DNA of 64,000 nt from Desulfobacterales bacterium (GCA_028282295.1 JANQIE010000071.1:1-64000); one strand, 5' to 3'; counted from the first letter of the stretch, positions 27,284 through 36,994 are shown. The notes: generated by a model from the letters alone, not told the origin. Numbers and translations are program-made.

Positions 27284-29161
27284 ATGGTGAATCAATCCAA
27301 AGTGGAACAGCAGGCCAAAGCGAAACAGCAGGCTCTGTACGATAAACTGGGCAGCGTGCCCGGTTCACCGGGTGTGTACCTGATGAAAGGGCAGGGCGGC
27401 GAGATTCTGTATGTGGGCAAGGCCCGTAATTTAAGAAAACGGCTCGCGTCATATTTCAAACCTCCGGAAGCCAACTCCGGATTGCATCAGCAGTCAATGA
27501 AAACGACGGTTTTGATCCGCAAGATCGTCGATTTTGAGGTGATCCTCACCGATAGTGAAAAAGAGGCCTTGATTCTGGAGTCCAATCTGATCAAGCGCCA
27601 CCGGCCGCGCTACAATGTGGAGCTGAAGGACGACAAACGATATCCGGTCCTGCGGCTGAACATCAAGGATCCTTATCCCACCCTTACCATTGTGCGTAAA
27701 ATCCAAAATGACGGGGCATTGTATTTTGGTCCGTATACGTCGGCCCAGGCTGTCAGGGAAACGCTGAAAATTATCAACAAGACGTTTCGCTTGCGCAAAT
27801 GCCGCGCGCAGCATCCGAAAAAACGAACGCGGCCCTGCCTGCATTGCCAAATGGATGGATGTCTGGCGCCGTGTTGCCGGGATGTCGATCCGCGCAACTA
27901 CCAGGATATCGTCAACGAGGTGGTTCAGTTCCTCAAGGGGCGCACACCGGATTTGATCGATGCGTTCAAGGCCCGCATGGAAGCTGCCGCTGAGGTGCAA
28001 AACTTCGAGCAGGCCGCGATCCTGCGCAACAAGATGTTTGCTTTGCAAAAAACGCTGGAAAAACAGGTGTTGGTGTCATCGGATTTTGTGGATCGGGATA
28101 TCATCGGCGTTGCGTCGTTCGGTACGGCCAAGCTGGTGATGATTCTGTTTACGAGAGGGGGTAAGTTGATCGGCTCGCGCCAGTTTGCTTTTGAAGAGAC
28201 CATTGCCGAGGATGCCGAACTGCTGCGGACTTTTATTTATCAATACTATGAAAAACAGCCTTTCATTCCCAAAGAGATTATTATCCCGCTCGCCCTGGCG
28301 GAAGAGAATTTGATTGAAGAGTGGCTGCGCGAAAAAAAAGGGGCCAAGGTGACGCTGACCGCCCCCCAACGCGGAGAGAAGGTGCGCATGCTGCAGATGG
28401 CGGTCAAAAACGCCGAGAACGCTCTAAAAGACTGGCTTGTGGACAAAACCGCCAACCGGGACCTTTTGGCACGGCTGCAACGCAAACTGAAACTGGCCCG
28501 GTTTCCCACACGTATCGAGTGTTTTGACAACTCCAATTTAGCGGGCGCCGAACCGGTGGCCGGCATGGTTGTTTTTGAAAACGGTCAACCCCGCAAGCAG
28601 GCGTATCGCAAGTATAAAATCAAACAGGTTGGAGAACAGAACGATTATGCGTACATGCAAGAAGTTTTAACCCGGCGGTTGGGCAAGGGCGATGAGAGTA
28701 AACCGTTGCCGGATCTGTTGATGGTTGACGGCGGTAAAGGACAACTGAATATTGCCTTGGCCGTGTTGGCGAACTTACGCCTTACAGATACGTTTGACGT
28801 CATCGGAATCGCCAAAAAGGATGACGCAAAAGGGGAGCTTCAGGATAAGATCTATCGGCCGGGACGCTCAAACCCGCTTATTCTGAATCGTGACCCGGAT
28901 GTTTTGTTGTTGCTGCAGCGGATTCGAGATGAAGCCCACCGGTTTGCAATTACCTTCCAGCGCAGCCGGCGACGCAAACAATCGCTACGGTCATCGCTCG
29001 ACACCATCGCCGGGATCGGCCCCAAACGCAAGGCGCTGTTGCTGAAACATTTTGGGAGTATCGCCAAAATTCGGCGGGCCACGGTGGATCAACTGAATCA
29101 GGTTGAAGGCATATCAAAGCAAATGGCCGAAACGATCCATATGTCAATCGCACGAAAATAG
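27284..29161 (+). CDS. uvrC: UvrABC excinuclease subunit C
   Basis: 625 residues, full length. UvrC makes both incisions around a lesion. Domains: GIY-YIG nuclease (GSPGVYLMKG ... ILYVGKARNLRKRL, about 25-110), a Cys-rich stretch CRAQHPKKRTRPCLHCQMDGCLAPCC, a UVR motif (AEVQNFEQAAILRNKMFAL), the RNase H-like endonuclease domain (IECFDNSNLAGAEPVAGMVVFENG, LLMVDGGKGQLNIA) and a C-terminal tandem HhH (LDTIAGIGPKRKALLLKHFG, VEGISKQMAETIH). The start at 27284 carries a slightly extended N-terminus before the GIY-YIG domain. Confidence 0.97.
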   Translation: MVNQSKVEQQAKAKQQALYDKLGSVPGSPGVYLMKGQGGEILYVGKARNLRKRLASYFKPPEANSGLHQQSMKTTVLIRKIVDFEVILTDSEKEALILESNLIKRHRPRYNVELKDDKRYPVLRLNIKDPYPTLTIVRKIQNDGALYFGPYTSAQAVRETLKIINKTFRLRKCRAQHPKKRTRPCLHCQMDGCLAPCCRDVDPRNYQDIVNEVVQFLKGRTPDLIDAFKARMEAAAEVQNFEQAAILRNKMFALQKTLEKQVLVSSDFVDRDIIGVASFGTAKLVMILFTRGGKLIGSRQFAFEETIAEDAELLRTFIYQYYEKQPFIPKEIIIPLALAEENLIEEWLREKKGAKVTLTAPQRGEKVRMLQMAVKNAENALKDWLVDKTANRDLLARLQRKLKLARFPTRIECFDNSNLAGAEPVAGMVVFENGQPRKQAYRKYKIKQVGEQNDYAYMQEVLTRRLGKGDESKPLPDLLMVDGGKGQLNIALAVLANLRLTDTFDVIGIAKKDDAKGELQDKIYRPGRSNPLILNRDPDVLLLLQRIRDEAHRFAITFQRSRRRKQSLRSSLDTIAGIGPKRKALLLKHFGSIAKIRRATVDQLNQVEGISKQMAETIHMSIARK

Positions 29162-29183
29162 GGGACGCCAAAATAGCGTCCCC
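29161..29183. terminator. Hairpin between convergent uvrC and mdh
   Basis: GGGGACGC and GCGTCCCC form a perfect 8-bp stem with a 7-nt loop starting at the uvrC stop codon. No strong U-tract on either side; likely a bidirectional transcription end. Confidence 0.5.
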
Positions 29184-29215
29184 GTCGTGAACATGGTCTT
29201 TGTTACAGTTTTCGT

Positions 29216-30193
29216 TTAGAGTAAATCGGCGATCGCCGCTTTTTCATCCACAAGTTCCTTTTCGGTGACGCCCATGCGCTCACGGCTGAACGCGCTGATG
29301 TCCAATCCGCTGACCTCTTTCCATTCGCCGTTTTCACAAACAATCGGCAGGGCGTAGATAATGTCTTCGTCAATGCCGTAGCTGTTGCCGGCGCTATGGA
29401 CCCCCATGCTGACCCATTGGCCGTTGCTGCCCAAGGCCCAATCGCGCATATGGGCAACGGCGGCGGCGGCGGCGGAAGCTGCGCTGGACGCTCCGCGCGC
29501 CTTGATTATGGCGGCGCCGCGCTGCTGAACAACGGGAATAAACTGGTCGACGTACCAGTCATTTTTAACCAGATCGACCGCGGGTTTACCGTCGACGGTG
29601 GCATGGCTGATATCGGGATACTGAGTGGCCGAATGATTGCCCCAGACCACCATTTTTTCGACCTTGGTGGTGTGGCTGTTGGTTTTCGCGGCCAGTTGCG
29701 ACAAGGCGCGATTGTGGTCCAGGCGCATCATGGCGGTGATGTGACGCGGGTTTAGATCCGGGGCGTTTTTTAATGTGATGAGCGCGTTGGTATTGGCGGG
29801 ATTGCCGACGACCAGCACCTTGACGTCGCGGCTGGCGTGCGTGTTAAGGGCCTTGCCCTGCACGGAGAAAATCTCGGCATTCGCCTTCAATAAATCGGAA
29901 CGCTCCATGCCGGGACCGCGCGGGCGGGCGCCCACCAGCAAAGCGTAATCCGTATCCTTGAACGCCGTGGACGGGTCGTCGGTGGCGACAACGCCGGCCA
30001 ATAGCGGGTGGGCACAATCATCCAACTCCATCACAACACCTTTCAACGCTTTCATGGCCGGCGGTATCTCCAGCAGTTGCAGGATAACCGGTTGATCCGG
30101 GCCGAGCATATCGCCGTTTGCAATGCGAAATATCAGCGAATAGGCGATTTGTCCGGCTGCACCGGTAACTGTGACACGTACGGGGGTTTTCAT
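29216..30193 (-). CDS. mdh: Malate dehydrogenase
   Basis: 325 residues of the cytosolic/NADP-type malate dehydrogenase group that oxidises malate to oxaloacetate in the TCA cycle. NAD-binding [18 protein letters not shown], substrate loop [15 protein letters not shown] with catalytic arginines, [12 protein letters not shown], and the active-site His in [23 protein letters not shown] near the C-terminus. ATG 30193 has AGGAGGT eight bases upstream and a TTGACA promoter, so the longer ORF-track start at 30247 is rejected. Convergent with uvrC, divergent from the TPR-like gene. Confidence 0.96.
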   Translation of the reverse strand: MKTPVRVTVTGAAGQIAYSLIFRIANGDMLGPDQPVILQLLEIPPAMKALKGVVMELDDCAHPLLAGVVATDDPSTAFKDTDYALLVGARPRGPGMERSDLLKANAEIFSVQGKALNTHASRDVKVLVVGNPANTNALITLKNAPDLNPRHITAMMRLDHNRALSQLAAKTNSHTTKVEKMVVWGNHSATQYPDISHATVDGKPAVDLVKNDWYVDQFIPVVQQRGAAIIKARGASSAASAAAAAVAHMRDWALGSNGQWVSMGVHSAGNSYGIDEDIIYALPIVCENGEWKEVSGLDISAFSRERMGVTEKELVDEKAAIADLL

Positions 30194-30265
30194 TTTAGGC
30201 ACCTCCTCTAATTTGGGGTGATGGGATGGAAAATGGTTTAAGTCCATTTTTTAGAAAAAGGCTTC

Positions 30266-30294
30266 ATTCAAATCAAAAACACAATTCTTGTCAA
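30266..30294 (-). promoter_or_regulatory. Sigma-70-like promoter of mdh
   Basis: On the minus strand, TTGACA (30294-30289), 17-bp spacer, TTGAAT (30271-30266), placing the transcript start about 65 bases before the mdh ATG. Confidence 0.5.
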
Positions 30295-30383
30295 CAGGAA
30301 ATCAGCGGGCTTCCAAATGGGATCCTTTTGGCCGGTTTGTTAGTGAATAATAAAAAAAATAATATGTTACCGTTCTTTCCAAA

Positions 30384-30411
30384 TTGACATTTTTCGAAAA
30401 AACATGATAAA
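30384..30411 (+). promoter_or_regulatory. Sigma-70-like promoter of the TPR/MglA cluster
   Basis: TTGACA at 30384, 16-bp spacer, GATAAA at 30406; AT-rich surroundings; about 80 bases upstream of the first gene of the cluster. Confidence 0.45.
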
Positions 30412-30493
30412 AATTTAACTTTACAGCCTGAAATTAATAACAATCGCAAAGCACGCCAACACATATGATTGCCGACAACCGACTGAGGTCGCA

Positions 30494-31438
30494 ATGGATT
30501 TAAAAACACGATTGAAGTCCCTCCTTGAAGAAGCGGAGATTTATCGGTCTCAGGGACTTTTTTCCGATGCGAAAACAAAATATGAGGAAGCGGCCAAACT
30601 CATTGAATCGCACGACCAATTGAAACGCAACACCAATCTGCTCAACGCAATTGCAAAAAAAATAAATCTGCTGGAAAACAACTCCCAAAATGTCGAAACC
30701 CTGCCCAAGTCACCTGAAATTCCCGCCAAGGCTCAGGATCTGATCAAAAAACTGTTTTCAAACGGTCAAAAACAAGACGCCGGCAAAGCCGAGCTGGAAG
30801 GGGCCATCGCCCTGGCAAAATTCGGTCAATTTGAACGGGCACTGGTCGAATTCAATAAACTGATGCAAACCGACGACAGTGCGCGTTTCGTTTGCGTCAA
30901 AAACATTTTGCGCTGCCATGTGGAGCTGTCTGATATTGATGAAGCCATCGGGGCTTACCGGCAATGGCTTCGTGACGAGTTTCTACCGCCGGATCAGATG
31001 GAACAGATTCGCCAGTTCCTCGAAAAGTTGTTAAAAACCAAAAAGATTAATCAGATCCTGCCCAAGGCAGGAGGGGAGCCCGAAGTTGAAAACGAGGCGG
31101 CCGGTGGTTCCGAACAGGAAGACGTGCCCAAGGATAAACCCGAAGAGTTTCTGGATATCAGCACCATTGTTTTGGAAATCGATAACGACGAGACCCAGCT
31201 ACCGCCGGTGGAACTGGATGTCAGTTTCCAATCCGGCAACATCATCAGTCTGATTATCGACAAGAAAAACAAGGACCTGATCAATGCATTGAAGGAAGGC
31301 GACCAAATCGACGATATTCAGTTTTATTCCAGCATCGCCATTTTTATGGGCTCGGGCATTATTCAGAGCAAAACCCAGATTGAGTCCGGGCCGAAGCGAG
31401 GTGATTTTAGTGTGGATATTCGCGTAATTAGTACTTAA
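30494..31438 (+). CDS. TPR-like protein of unknown function in an MglA-GTPase cluster
   Basis: 314 residues, cytoplasmic (no signal or membrane segment). The N-terminal half has two helix-turn-helix pairs resembling degenerate TPRs (YRSQGLFSDAKTKYEEAAKLI about 17-37; KFGQFERALVEFNKLM and VELSDIDEAIGAYRQWL about 110-165). An acidic linker (about 195-225) precedes a C-terminal beta-rich domain ending MGSGIIQSKTQIESGPKRGDFSVDIRV. I do not recognise that domain. It is first in a same-strand cluster with an MglA-like GTPase, DUF4388/cNMP and PilZ proteins, so it probably works as a scaffold in that pathway (inference). Ribosome site GAGG. Confidence 0.8.
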   Translation: MDLKTRLKSLLEEAEIYRSQGLFSDAKTKYEEAAKLIESHDQLKRNTNLLNAIAKKINLLENNSQNVETLPKSPEIPAKAQDLIKKLFSNGQKQDAGKAELEGAIALAKFGQFERALVEFNKLMQTDDSARFVCVKNILRCHVELSDIDEAIGAYRQWLRDEFLPPDQMEQIRQFLEKLLKTKKINQILPKAGGEPEVENEAAGGSEQEDVPKDKPEEFLDISTIVLEIDNDETQLPPVELDVSFQSGNIISLIIDKKNKDLINALKEGDQIDDIQFYSSIAIFMGSGIIQSKTQIESGPKRGDFSVDIRVIST

Positions 31439-31588
31439 TAACCGCAGGAAGCGATGAGCAAACGTCGCGACCATATTCCGGTTTTTAAATATTGGCAAAA
31501 TGAGTAAGCGGACAAACACCTGAATTTTCTTTCAACGGCACCATGAGTGCGGTTGAAGGAAATCAATTCGCCTGGGAGCTATGGATTT

Positions 31589-32194
31589 ATGGCTGTATTT
31601 AATGCGAAAAAACGAGAAATCGAATGCAAGATCGTCTTTTATGGACCGGGGCGGAGTGGTAAAACCACAAACTTGGAGTATATCTTCAAATCTTACAAAA
31701 AGCAGGTATCCGGTGAAATGGTCTCCATCAATACCGAGGGGGACCGCACCCTGTTTTTCGATTTTTTGCCCATGGGGCTCGGAAAAATAAAGGGGTGCGA
31801 TGTGCGCGTGCAGCTTTACACCGTGCCCGGCCAGGTGAAGTACAGCAGTACGCGTAAACTGGTGCTGCGCGGCGTCGACGGCATCGTGTTCGTGGCCGAT
31901 TCGCTCAAGGTGCGCCGGGAAAAGAACATGCTATCCTTGAAAGACCTGCATAAGAATCTTAAAGAGTATGGAACCAGTATTTTCAAGGTTCCCCTTGTAA
32001 TCCAGTACAACAAGCGCGACCTGCCGGTTCCCCTGATGTCGATCGAACAAATGGAACTCGACTTGAACCGCCAGCTAAAAGTCCCTTCCCATCCTGCCAG
32101 TGCGATAAAAGGAGACGGCGTCGGCATTACTTTAAAGGAATGCTTAAAGTTAACGCTGATATCCCTTCAGAAACAATTGAAATGGACCCAATAA
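31589..32194 (+). CDS. MglA-like small Ras-type GTPase
   Basis: 201 residues. P-loop FYGPGRSGKTTNLEYI (G1), switch region with GDRTLFFDFLPMGLG, VQLYTVPGQVKY replacing the DxxG motif as in the MglA/gliding family, VVADS-like VFVADSLKVRREKN, and the guanine motif VIQYNKRDLP (NKRD). MglA proteins set cell polarity and control motility or exopolysaccharide machinery in Myxococcus and relatives. I start at ATG 31589 (MAVFNAKKREIE) with GGGAG upstream; the track start at 31547 adds a non-family extension. No separate MglB/Roadblock gene was seen; the neighbouring TPR-like and DUF4388 proteins may act instead (inference). Confidence 0.92.
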   Translation: MAVFNAKKREIECKIVFYGPGRSGKTTNLEYIFKSYKKQVSGEMVSINTEGDRTLFFDFLPMGLGKIKGCDVRVQLYTVPGQVKYSSTRKLVLRGVDGIVFVADSLKVRREKNMLSLKDLHKNLKEYGTSIFKVPLVIQYNKRDLPVPLMSIEQMELDLNRQLKVPSHPASAIKGDGVGITLKECLKLTLISLQKQLKWTQ

Positions 32195-32204
32195 GACTGC
32201 AAGC

Positions 32205-33356
32205 ATGAGCAATTCCGCGGATCTTTCGGGCAGCCTGGGATTTTTGTCCCTGGCGGAAATCCTTCAACTTCTGGGCGCCAATGGAAGTACCGGCGTATTG
32301 CGGCTTCGCAGTCCGTACGCCAAAGGCCCGGCGTTTATATATTTGCAAAACGGCAATCCGATAAACGCGTCCTACAGCACCAAAGTCGGTTTGGATGCGG
32401 CGTTTGCGATGTTCGGATTGACCAAGGGGGATTTTGAATTTGTCCGTCAAAAGGTTCAAATCGAACAAAATATAACCAAAAGCCGCATGGAGATCATCCT
32501 TGATGGGCTGCGAAATCTGGACGAAGGCAAGGTTAAAAAAGCCGGACCGATCGCCATTCGCAAAGAGTCCGGTTCGGCGATTTCCAACGGCCGGCCGGTT
32601 CCCCTGATTAAAGGGCCCCTGATCGATTACATGTATATCGTCGAGGAAGAAACCTATCAGGACGGTGAGAAAATTGTTGAGTCCGGACGTCACGGCAACT
32701 GGGTTTGGGCGATCCTGGAAGGGGCCATCGACATTGTCAAGGACACCCCCAAGGGGCCGGTTACAATCCTGCGGTTGGGCGACGGCGCCTTTGTCGGCAG
32801 CCTGTCGTCTTTTCTGGTGCAAAGCAACGTGCGTAGCGCCACGGCGGTGGCCGTCGGCAATGTGCAGCTCGGTGTTATCGATTCACAACGCATGGCGCGC
32901 GAGTTTGCCATCGTCACCCCCGGTTTCAAGGACATCCTGACGAGCCTGGACAAACGTCTGAAACAGGTGACCCATCGCGCCATGGAGTATCTTAAGAACG
33001 GGCACCACGCCGACAAGCCGCTGAGGAACGCCAAACCGTTGATGAAGCAGGGGGCCAAGGAGACCCGCGCGTTTAAAATAGTAAACGGCGAAATCTCGAT
33101 TGTCCGTGAAACCGCGCAACATCGTATTCTCTTGTCAACGTTGTCAAAAGGCGATTTCCTGGGCAAGGTACCGTTTCTGGATATCGGTCACGAACCCTAT
33201 TCCGCCAGCGTTTTCGCTTCCGAGGATATCAAACTTAGAACGATCGATCCGGAGCCGCTGCACCGGGAATTTCAGCAATTATCGACAACGTTCAGAAATT
33301 TTATCGAATCGGTCGCAACCTGTGTTTCGGCGACAACGAACGTGGCCTGCGGTTGA
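32205..33356 (+). CDS. DUF4388 (PATAN) protein with two cNMP-binding-like domains
   Basis: 383 residues. N-terminal DUF4388/PATAN domain (LSGSLGFLSLAEILQLLGANGSTG, about 5-105), typical of gliding and exopolysaccharide regulators. Then a cyclic-nucleotide-binding fold (about 150-265: EETYQDGEKIVESG, WAILEGAIDIVKDT, ILRLGDGAFVGSL) and a shorter second one (about 280-370: KIVNGEISIVRET, LSKGDFLGKVPF). The phosphate-binding cassette is not the classical CRP RxA pattern, so actual cAMP binding is uncertain. It lies 10 bp after the GTPase gene, a tight operon. The class I cyclase at 17.6 kb gives a possible ligand source. Confidence 0.85.
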   Translation: MSNSADLSGSLGFLSLAEILQLLGANGSTGVLRLRSPYAKGPAFIYLQNGNPINASYSTKVGLDAAFAMFGLTKGDFEFVRQKVQIEQNITKSRMEIILDGLRNLDEGKVKKAGPIAIRKESGSAISNGRPVPLIKGPLIDYMYIVEEETYQDGEKIVESGRHGNWVWAILEGAIDIVKDTPKGPVTILRLGDGAFVGSLSSFLVQSNVRSATAVAVGNVQLGVIDSQRMAREFAIVTPGFKDILTSLDKRLKQVTHRAMEYLKNGHHADKPLRNAKPLMKQGAKETRAFKIVNGEISIVRETAQHRILLSTLSKGDFLGKVPFLDIGHEPYSASVFASEDIKLRTIDPEPLHREFQQLSTTFRNFIESVATCVSATTNVACG

Positions 33357-33421
33357 CAGGGTCTACAACAATCAACCAAATCGCTTTCCGGGCGGTTTAA
33401 AAAGAAGCTATAAGGACTGAA

Positions 33422-33784
33422 ATGATGGAAAACGACAAAAGACGGCACACTCGAATCAACTCGTTGAATTTATCCTACGTCCTCATCGATGAGAACAATG
33501 AGGTGGTGCGACAGTCCATGGGCAGAACCCTGAACGTATCCGAAACCGGGATTCTGTTGGAAACCCATTTTCCCATCGATACCCGCTACCTGGTACTGCT
33601 TTCGGTTGGATTGGAGAACAATTTAATTGACATCAAAGGCGAAGTTATTTATTCACGTCCAGGTCAAAAGGAACGATTTGAAACCGGTATCAATTTTCTT
33701 GAAATCGACGAACCGGCGTCACAGGTTTTAAAAGCATTCATTAAAGCCTTTCAGGAACATAAAGACAGCCGGCAAGATACCTGA
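33422..33784 (+). CDS. PilZ domain protein (c-di-GMP receptor candidate)
   Basis: 120 residues, essentially one PilZ domain. The two c-di-GMP-binding motifs are present: RRHTR (RxxxR) at the N-terminus and NVSETGILLE (a D/NxSxxG motif). It probably couples c-di-GMP level to the MglA-type pathway encoded just upstream (inference). The stop codon overlaps the next start (TGATG), so translation is coupled to the phosphoesterase. Confidence 0.9.
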   Translation: MMENDKRRHTRINSLNLSYVLIDENNEVVRQSMGRTLNVSETGILLETHFPIDTRYLVLLSVGLENNLIDIKGEVIYSRPGQKERFETGINFLEIDEPASQVLKAFIKAFQEHKDSRQDT

Positions 33785-34263
33785 TGAAAATCGGGGTGAT
33801 TTCAGATACCCATCTGGCAAAGCCCAATGAAGCCTTGCACCGGATTGCCACCGACGTTTTTGATGACGTGGAGATCGTGCTGCACGCCGGTGACTTGACA
33901 CGCATGGCGATCCTGGACGTGTTTTCCGGCAAAAAAATGTTTGCGGTTCGCGGCAATCGGGACCGCCGGGAGGTACGCGAGAACCTGCCCGCCCAGGAAA
34001 CCATCAGCGTCGATGGGTATCGCATCGGGCTGATTCATGGGTGGGGCGGTGCCCGCAACATCGATGAGCGCATACTGGATCGTTTCGATAAAGTGCATGC
34101 GCTTGTTTTTGGTCACACCCACAAAGCCGCCAACCATATTCATCGCGGGGTGTTGATGTTCAATCCGGGGGCTTTCTCCGGATCGTTTTTATTGGGCCGC
34201 TCACCGTCGGTGGGGGTGCTGACCATTGACGAAGGCATCAGCGGCACCATAATCAAAATCTGA
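33784..34263 (+). CDS. YfcE/MJ0936-family metallophosphoesterase
   Basis: 159 residues of the calcineurin-like phosphoesterase fold. Metal motifs in order: [33 protein letters not shown] and [11 protein letters not shown]. Family members hydrolyse small phosphodiesters in vitro; the natural substrate is unknown. Shares TGATG with the PilZ gene, and purC follows after 35 bp. Confidence 0.92.
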   Translation: MKIGVISDTHLAKPNEALHRIATDVFDDVEIVLHAGDLTRMAILDVFSGKKMFAVRGNRDRREVRENLPAQETISVDGYRIGLIHGWGGARNIDERILDRFDKVHALVFGHTHKAANHIHRGVLMFNPGAFSGSFLLGRSPSVGVLTIDEGISGTIIKI

Positions 34264-34298
34264 TCGACCCAAATAAACGAAGTAAAGGAAACCACACC

Positions 34299-35195
34299 AT
34301 GCAAGCTGCTGTTACGTACACAAAATTCCCGACCCTGAAGTTAGTTCAACGCGGTAAGGTTCGCGATGTTTACGATCTGGGCGAACATTTGCTGATGATC
34401 GCAACCGACCGCATCTCTGCCTTTGACGTTGTCATGCCGGACGCGATCCCCGACAAAGGCAAGGTCCTGACCCAGATTTCACTCTTCTGGTTCGAACAGA
34501 TGAAAGCCCTTGTCGACAACCACATCGTTTCCGGCGACGTCAGCCAATTCCCGGAAAGTTGCCAGCCGTATGCCGAGGTTCTGCAAGGGCGCAGCATGCT
34601 CGTAAAAAAAGCCAGACCGCTGACCATCGAATGCGTGGTGCGCGGCTATATCTCCGGTTCGGGATGGAAGTCGTACCAGCAGGACCAGACCGTTTGCGGC
34701 ATAAAACTGCCGGCGGGCCTGAAGCAGTCGGACCGTCTGCCCGAACCGATATTCACGCCGGCCACCAAGGCCGAGCAAGGCGAACACGACATCAATATCG
34801 ATTTTGAAGAAGCCAGCAAACTAGTGGGCCAAGACACGGCTGAAAAAGTCAAAGCACTCAGCATTCAAATTTACCAGCGCGGCTCCGAGTTAGCGGCACA
34901 AAAGGGGATTATCATCGCCGACACCAAATTTGAGTTCGGTTTCTTCGAAGACAAACTTATCCTGATCGATGAGGTCCTGACCCCCGATTCATCCCGTTTC
35001 TGGCCGAAAGACACCTATTCGCCCGGTGGCGCGCAACAAAGTTTTGACAAACAATATGTCCGCGATTATCTGGAAACCGTTGTTTGGGATAAAACCCCGC
35101 CCGGACCGAAATTGCCGGAAGAAGTCATTGCGAACTCACGCGCCAAGTACCTGGAAGCACTCGCCCAGTTGGCCGGCCCCGACTATGCAATTTGA
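34299..35195 (+). CDS. purC: SAICAR synthetase (phosphoribosylaminoimidazole-succinocarboxamide synthase)
   Basis: 298 residues. Joins CAIR and aspartate in purine synthesis. Landmarks: [88 protein letters not shown] and the C-terminal [10 protein letters not shown]. Longer than E. coli PurC (237) and closer to the yeast-like/long form. Ribosome site AAAGGA. Its last 11 bases overlap the ParB-like gene. Confidence 0.97.
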   Translation: MQAAVTYTKFPTLKLVQRGKVRDVYDLGEHLLMIATDRISAFDVVMPDAIPDKGKVLTQISLFWFEQMKALVDNHIVSGDVSQFPESCQPYAEVLQGRSMLVKKARPLTIECVVRGYISGSGWKSYQQDQTVCGIKLPAGLKQSDRLPEPIFTPATKAEQGEHDINIDFEEASKLVGQDTAEKVKALSIQIYQRGSELAAQKGIIIADTKFEFGFFEDKLILIDEVLTPDSSRFWPKDTYSPGGAQQSFDKQYVRDYLETVVWDKTPPGPKLPEEVIANSRAKYLEALAQLAGPDYAI

Positions 35196-36156
35196 TACCG
35201 TAGCACTGGACCTTGGCGCCATTGACGCCTCGGTCCGTGATTATCGTATCACGACCCGTGAAGACATTGAACAGCTCGCCGTATCCATCGATAGGGTCGG
35301 GCTGCTCAATCCGCCCATTTTACTTCCCGCATCCGGCAGCTACGTCGTCATAAGTGGCTTTCGCCGCATTGCCGCCTGCCGCCTGCTTGCCGGAACCAGC
35401 ATCCCGGCCCGCGTGATCGATCCGGCATCGCCGCCAAAGCAGTGTGTGCAAATTGCCGTCACGGAAAATGCGCAGCAACGGGCGCTGAATCTCATCGAAA
35501 CGGCACGCGCCCTCGTCCTTTTGAGCGCCCACCACGAAGATCCGCAAGCTCTGCTTGAGGCCGCTTCCGCCTCGGGATTGCCCACCGGCAAAGCGATGAT
35601 CCCCAAACTGCTTCAATTGGATGCCTTGCCCGAAGTCATTAAACAGGGAATTCTGGAAGAATCGATCGCCCTGCCGATCGCCCTGGCGTTGGGCCGTTTC
35701 GATTCGAAGCAAGTGCAAGCCTTCGGCGAACTGTTCCGTGAGTTAAAGGTGGGCTTGAACAAACAGCGTGACATTTTAACCTGGACCACCGAAATCGCCC
35801 GCCGTGAAAATGTCCGGCCAGTCCAGGTTCTCGACGATGCGCGCCGGCAAGCCATCGTAAGTGAACAAACCGCTTCGCCGGTGCGATTGAAGCCTCAAGT
35901 GCTGCGGGAGTATTTACACAAACGCCGCTATCCCAATATCGCCGCATTTGATGGAAGATTTAAAGAAGAAGTTAAACAATTGAAATTGGGGGCCCGGGCC
36001 GATCTGAAACCACCCCCGGGTTTTGAGGGGACTCATTTTTTACTCAGTCTTTGCTTTGAGAGTCTGGAAACATTAAAGGAAGGCTTGAAGGGACTCGACC
36101 AATTAGCAGACAACCCCGCTTTGAGCCGGATTCTGAGTTTAAAAAAACACGTTTAG
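35185..36156 (+). CDS. ParB/Spo0J nuclease-fold protein, stand-alone
   Basis: 323 residues. N-terminal ParB-type domain: [28 protein letters not shown], then [21 protein letters not shown] (the GxRR CTP/phosphate-binding box) and [23 protein letters not shown] helical region that could be the helix-turn-helix follows, then an unassigned C-terminus ([22 protein letters not shown]). No parA or parS-like repeat was seen, so chromosome partition is unlikely; stand-alone ParB-like proteins also act as regulators or CTPases. The start at 35185 (ATGCAATTTGA) overlaps the purC stop, so it is translationally coupled; the ORF-track start at 35026 lies deep inside purC. Confidence 0.85.
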   Translation: MQFDTVALDLGAIDASVRDYRITTREDIEQLAVSIDRVGLLNPPILLPASGSYVVISGFRRIAACRLLAGTSIPARVIDPASPPKQCVQIAVTENAQQRALNLIETARALVLLSAHHEDPQALLEAASASGLPTGKAMIPKLLQLDALPEVIKQGILEESIALPIALALGRFDSKQVQAFGELFRELKVGLNKQRDILTWTTEIARRENVRPVQVLDDARRQAIVSEQTASPVRLKPQVLREYLHKRRYPNIAAFDGRFKEEVKQLKLGARADLKPPPGFEGTHFLLSLCFESLETLKEGLKGLDQLADNPALSRILSLKKHV

Positions 36157-36177
36157 CGGATGGAGCCCCCCATCAAA

Positions 36178-36408
36178 TCACCCCGCCCCCAAAAAGGGGC
36201 GCGCCACCAGTTCAAAAAACAAATAGCCGATAAAACCGAAAACCAGGATCATGATCGTATAAATATAATAGGTATTCCATTGGTGCCGCCGCTGATCCTT
36301 GGGATCGTAAAAAATCTTGCGCCCGCATTTATCGCACCACACATGGCTTTTTTCCAAAGCGGCGGTATAGCCGCATTTGCACGTCACGTTCTTGGCCGGC
36401 AAACTCAT
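36178..36408 (-). CDS. Small zinc-ribbon membrane protein
   Basis: 76 residues: an N-terminal zinc ribbon (CKCGYTAALEKSHVWCDKCGRKIF, CxC...CxxC) then one transmembrane helix (YYIYTIMILVFGFIGYLFFEL). ATG 36408 overlaps the stop of the upstream membrane gene as TGATG, so the two are translationally coupled. Function unknown. Confidence 0.75.
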   Translation of the reverse strand: MSLPAKNVTCKCGYTAALEKSHVWCDKCGRKIFYDPKDQRRHQWNTYYIYTIMILVFGFIGYLFFELVARPFLGAG

Positions 36409-36824
36409 CAATTATCCTTTCCGCCGTCCGAAGCGGCGTTGCGGTCAGTTTTGAAAAATCTCGTCGTCTCCTTAACGAGCAGGTAATAGGTGGACAGGAC
36501 AAAAACAATAATGGTCGCAACCGTTAAAAGGCCCTTGCCGGTTTCACCGGTATAAAAAAAAGAAAAGCTGAACAGCACGTAAATGCCGGCAATACCGATG
36601 TTAAAAAAAATACAAAGCATGCGGGCCCAGTTTTTGATGGTCGCGACAAAGTAACAAATCCCCACCCCAATCGCCACCATCAGAATCATGTTGCGCTGGG
36701 TTTCGCCCTTCAACAGAAAACCGAAATACGCGGCAAAGTGCAGCAACCAGCCGGCCACCAGAAACATAAGGGCGGACCGGACACTGCCCGGATAGGTCTT
36801 GAGCTTTGCAAGTTGCTCAACCAT
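36408..36824 (-). CDS. Four-helix integral membrane protein of unknown function
   Basis: About 138 residues with four hydrophobic helices (SALMFLVAGWLLHFAAYFGFLL, NMILMVAIGVGICYFVATI, MLCIFFNIGIAGIYVLFSFSFFY, LLTVATIIVFVLSTYYLLV) and a charged C-terminus. I choose ATG 36824, seven bases after AGGAGGA; the ORF-track ATG at 36830 is too close to that site. Paired with the zinc-ribbon gene in a two-gene operon transcribed away from the TetR gene. No recognised family. Confidence 0.75.
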   Translation of the reverse strand: MVEQLAKLKTYPGSVRSALMFLVAGWLLHFAAYFGFLLKGETQRNMILMVAIGVGICYFVATIKNWARMLCIFFNIGIAGIYVLFSFSFFYTGETGKGLLTVATIIVFVLSTYYLLVKETTRFFKTDRNAASDGGKDN

Positions 36825-36855
36825 CAGCATTCCTCCTGTTTTTTTAAAGCCAATC

Positions 36856-36931
36856 TACTGTGGGAGCGGCGTCCCGCCACGATCAAAAACTGTCAACGCG
36901 CGCAAATCGAGGCGAGACGCCGCTCCTGCAC
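36856..36931. repeat. Inverted repeat, GGAGCGGCGTCCCGCC hairpin family
   Basis: TGTGGGAGCGGCGTCCCGCC and GGCGAGACGCCGCTCCTGCA flank a loop of about 35 bp; lies in the gap between the membrane operon and the TetR gene. Confidence 0.8.
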
Positions 36932-36994
36932 AAGATAATCCAATCATAAATAGCCTTTGAATGTGAATCAATAAAAAATATGAATATTTTTTAC

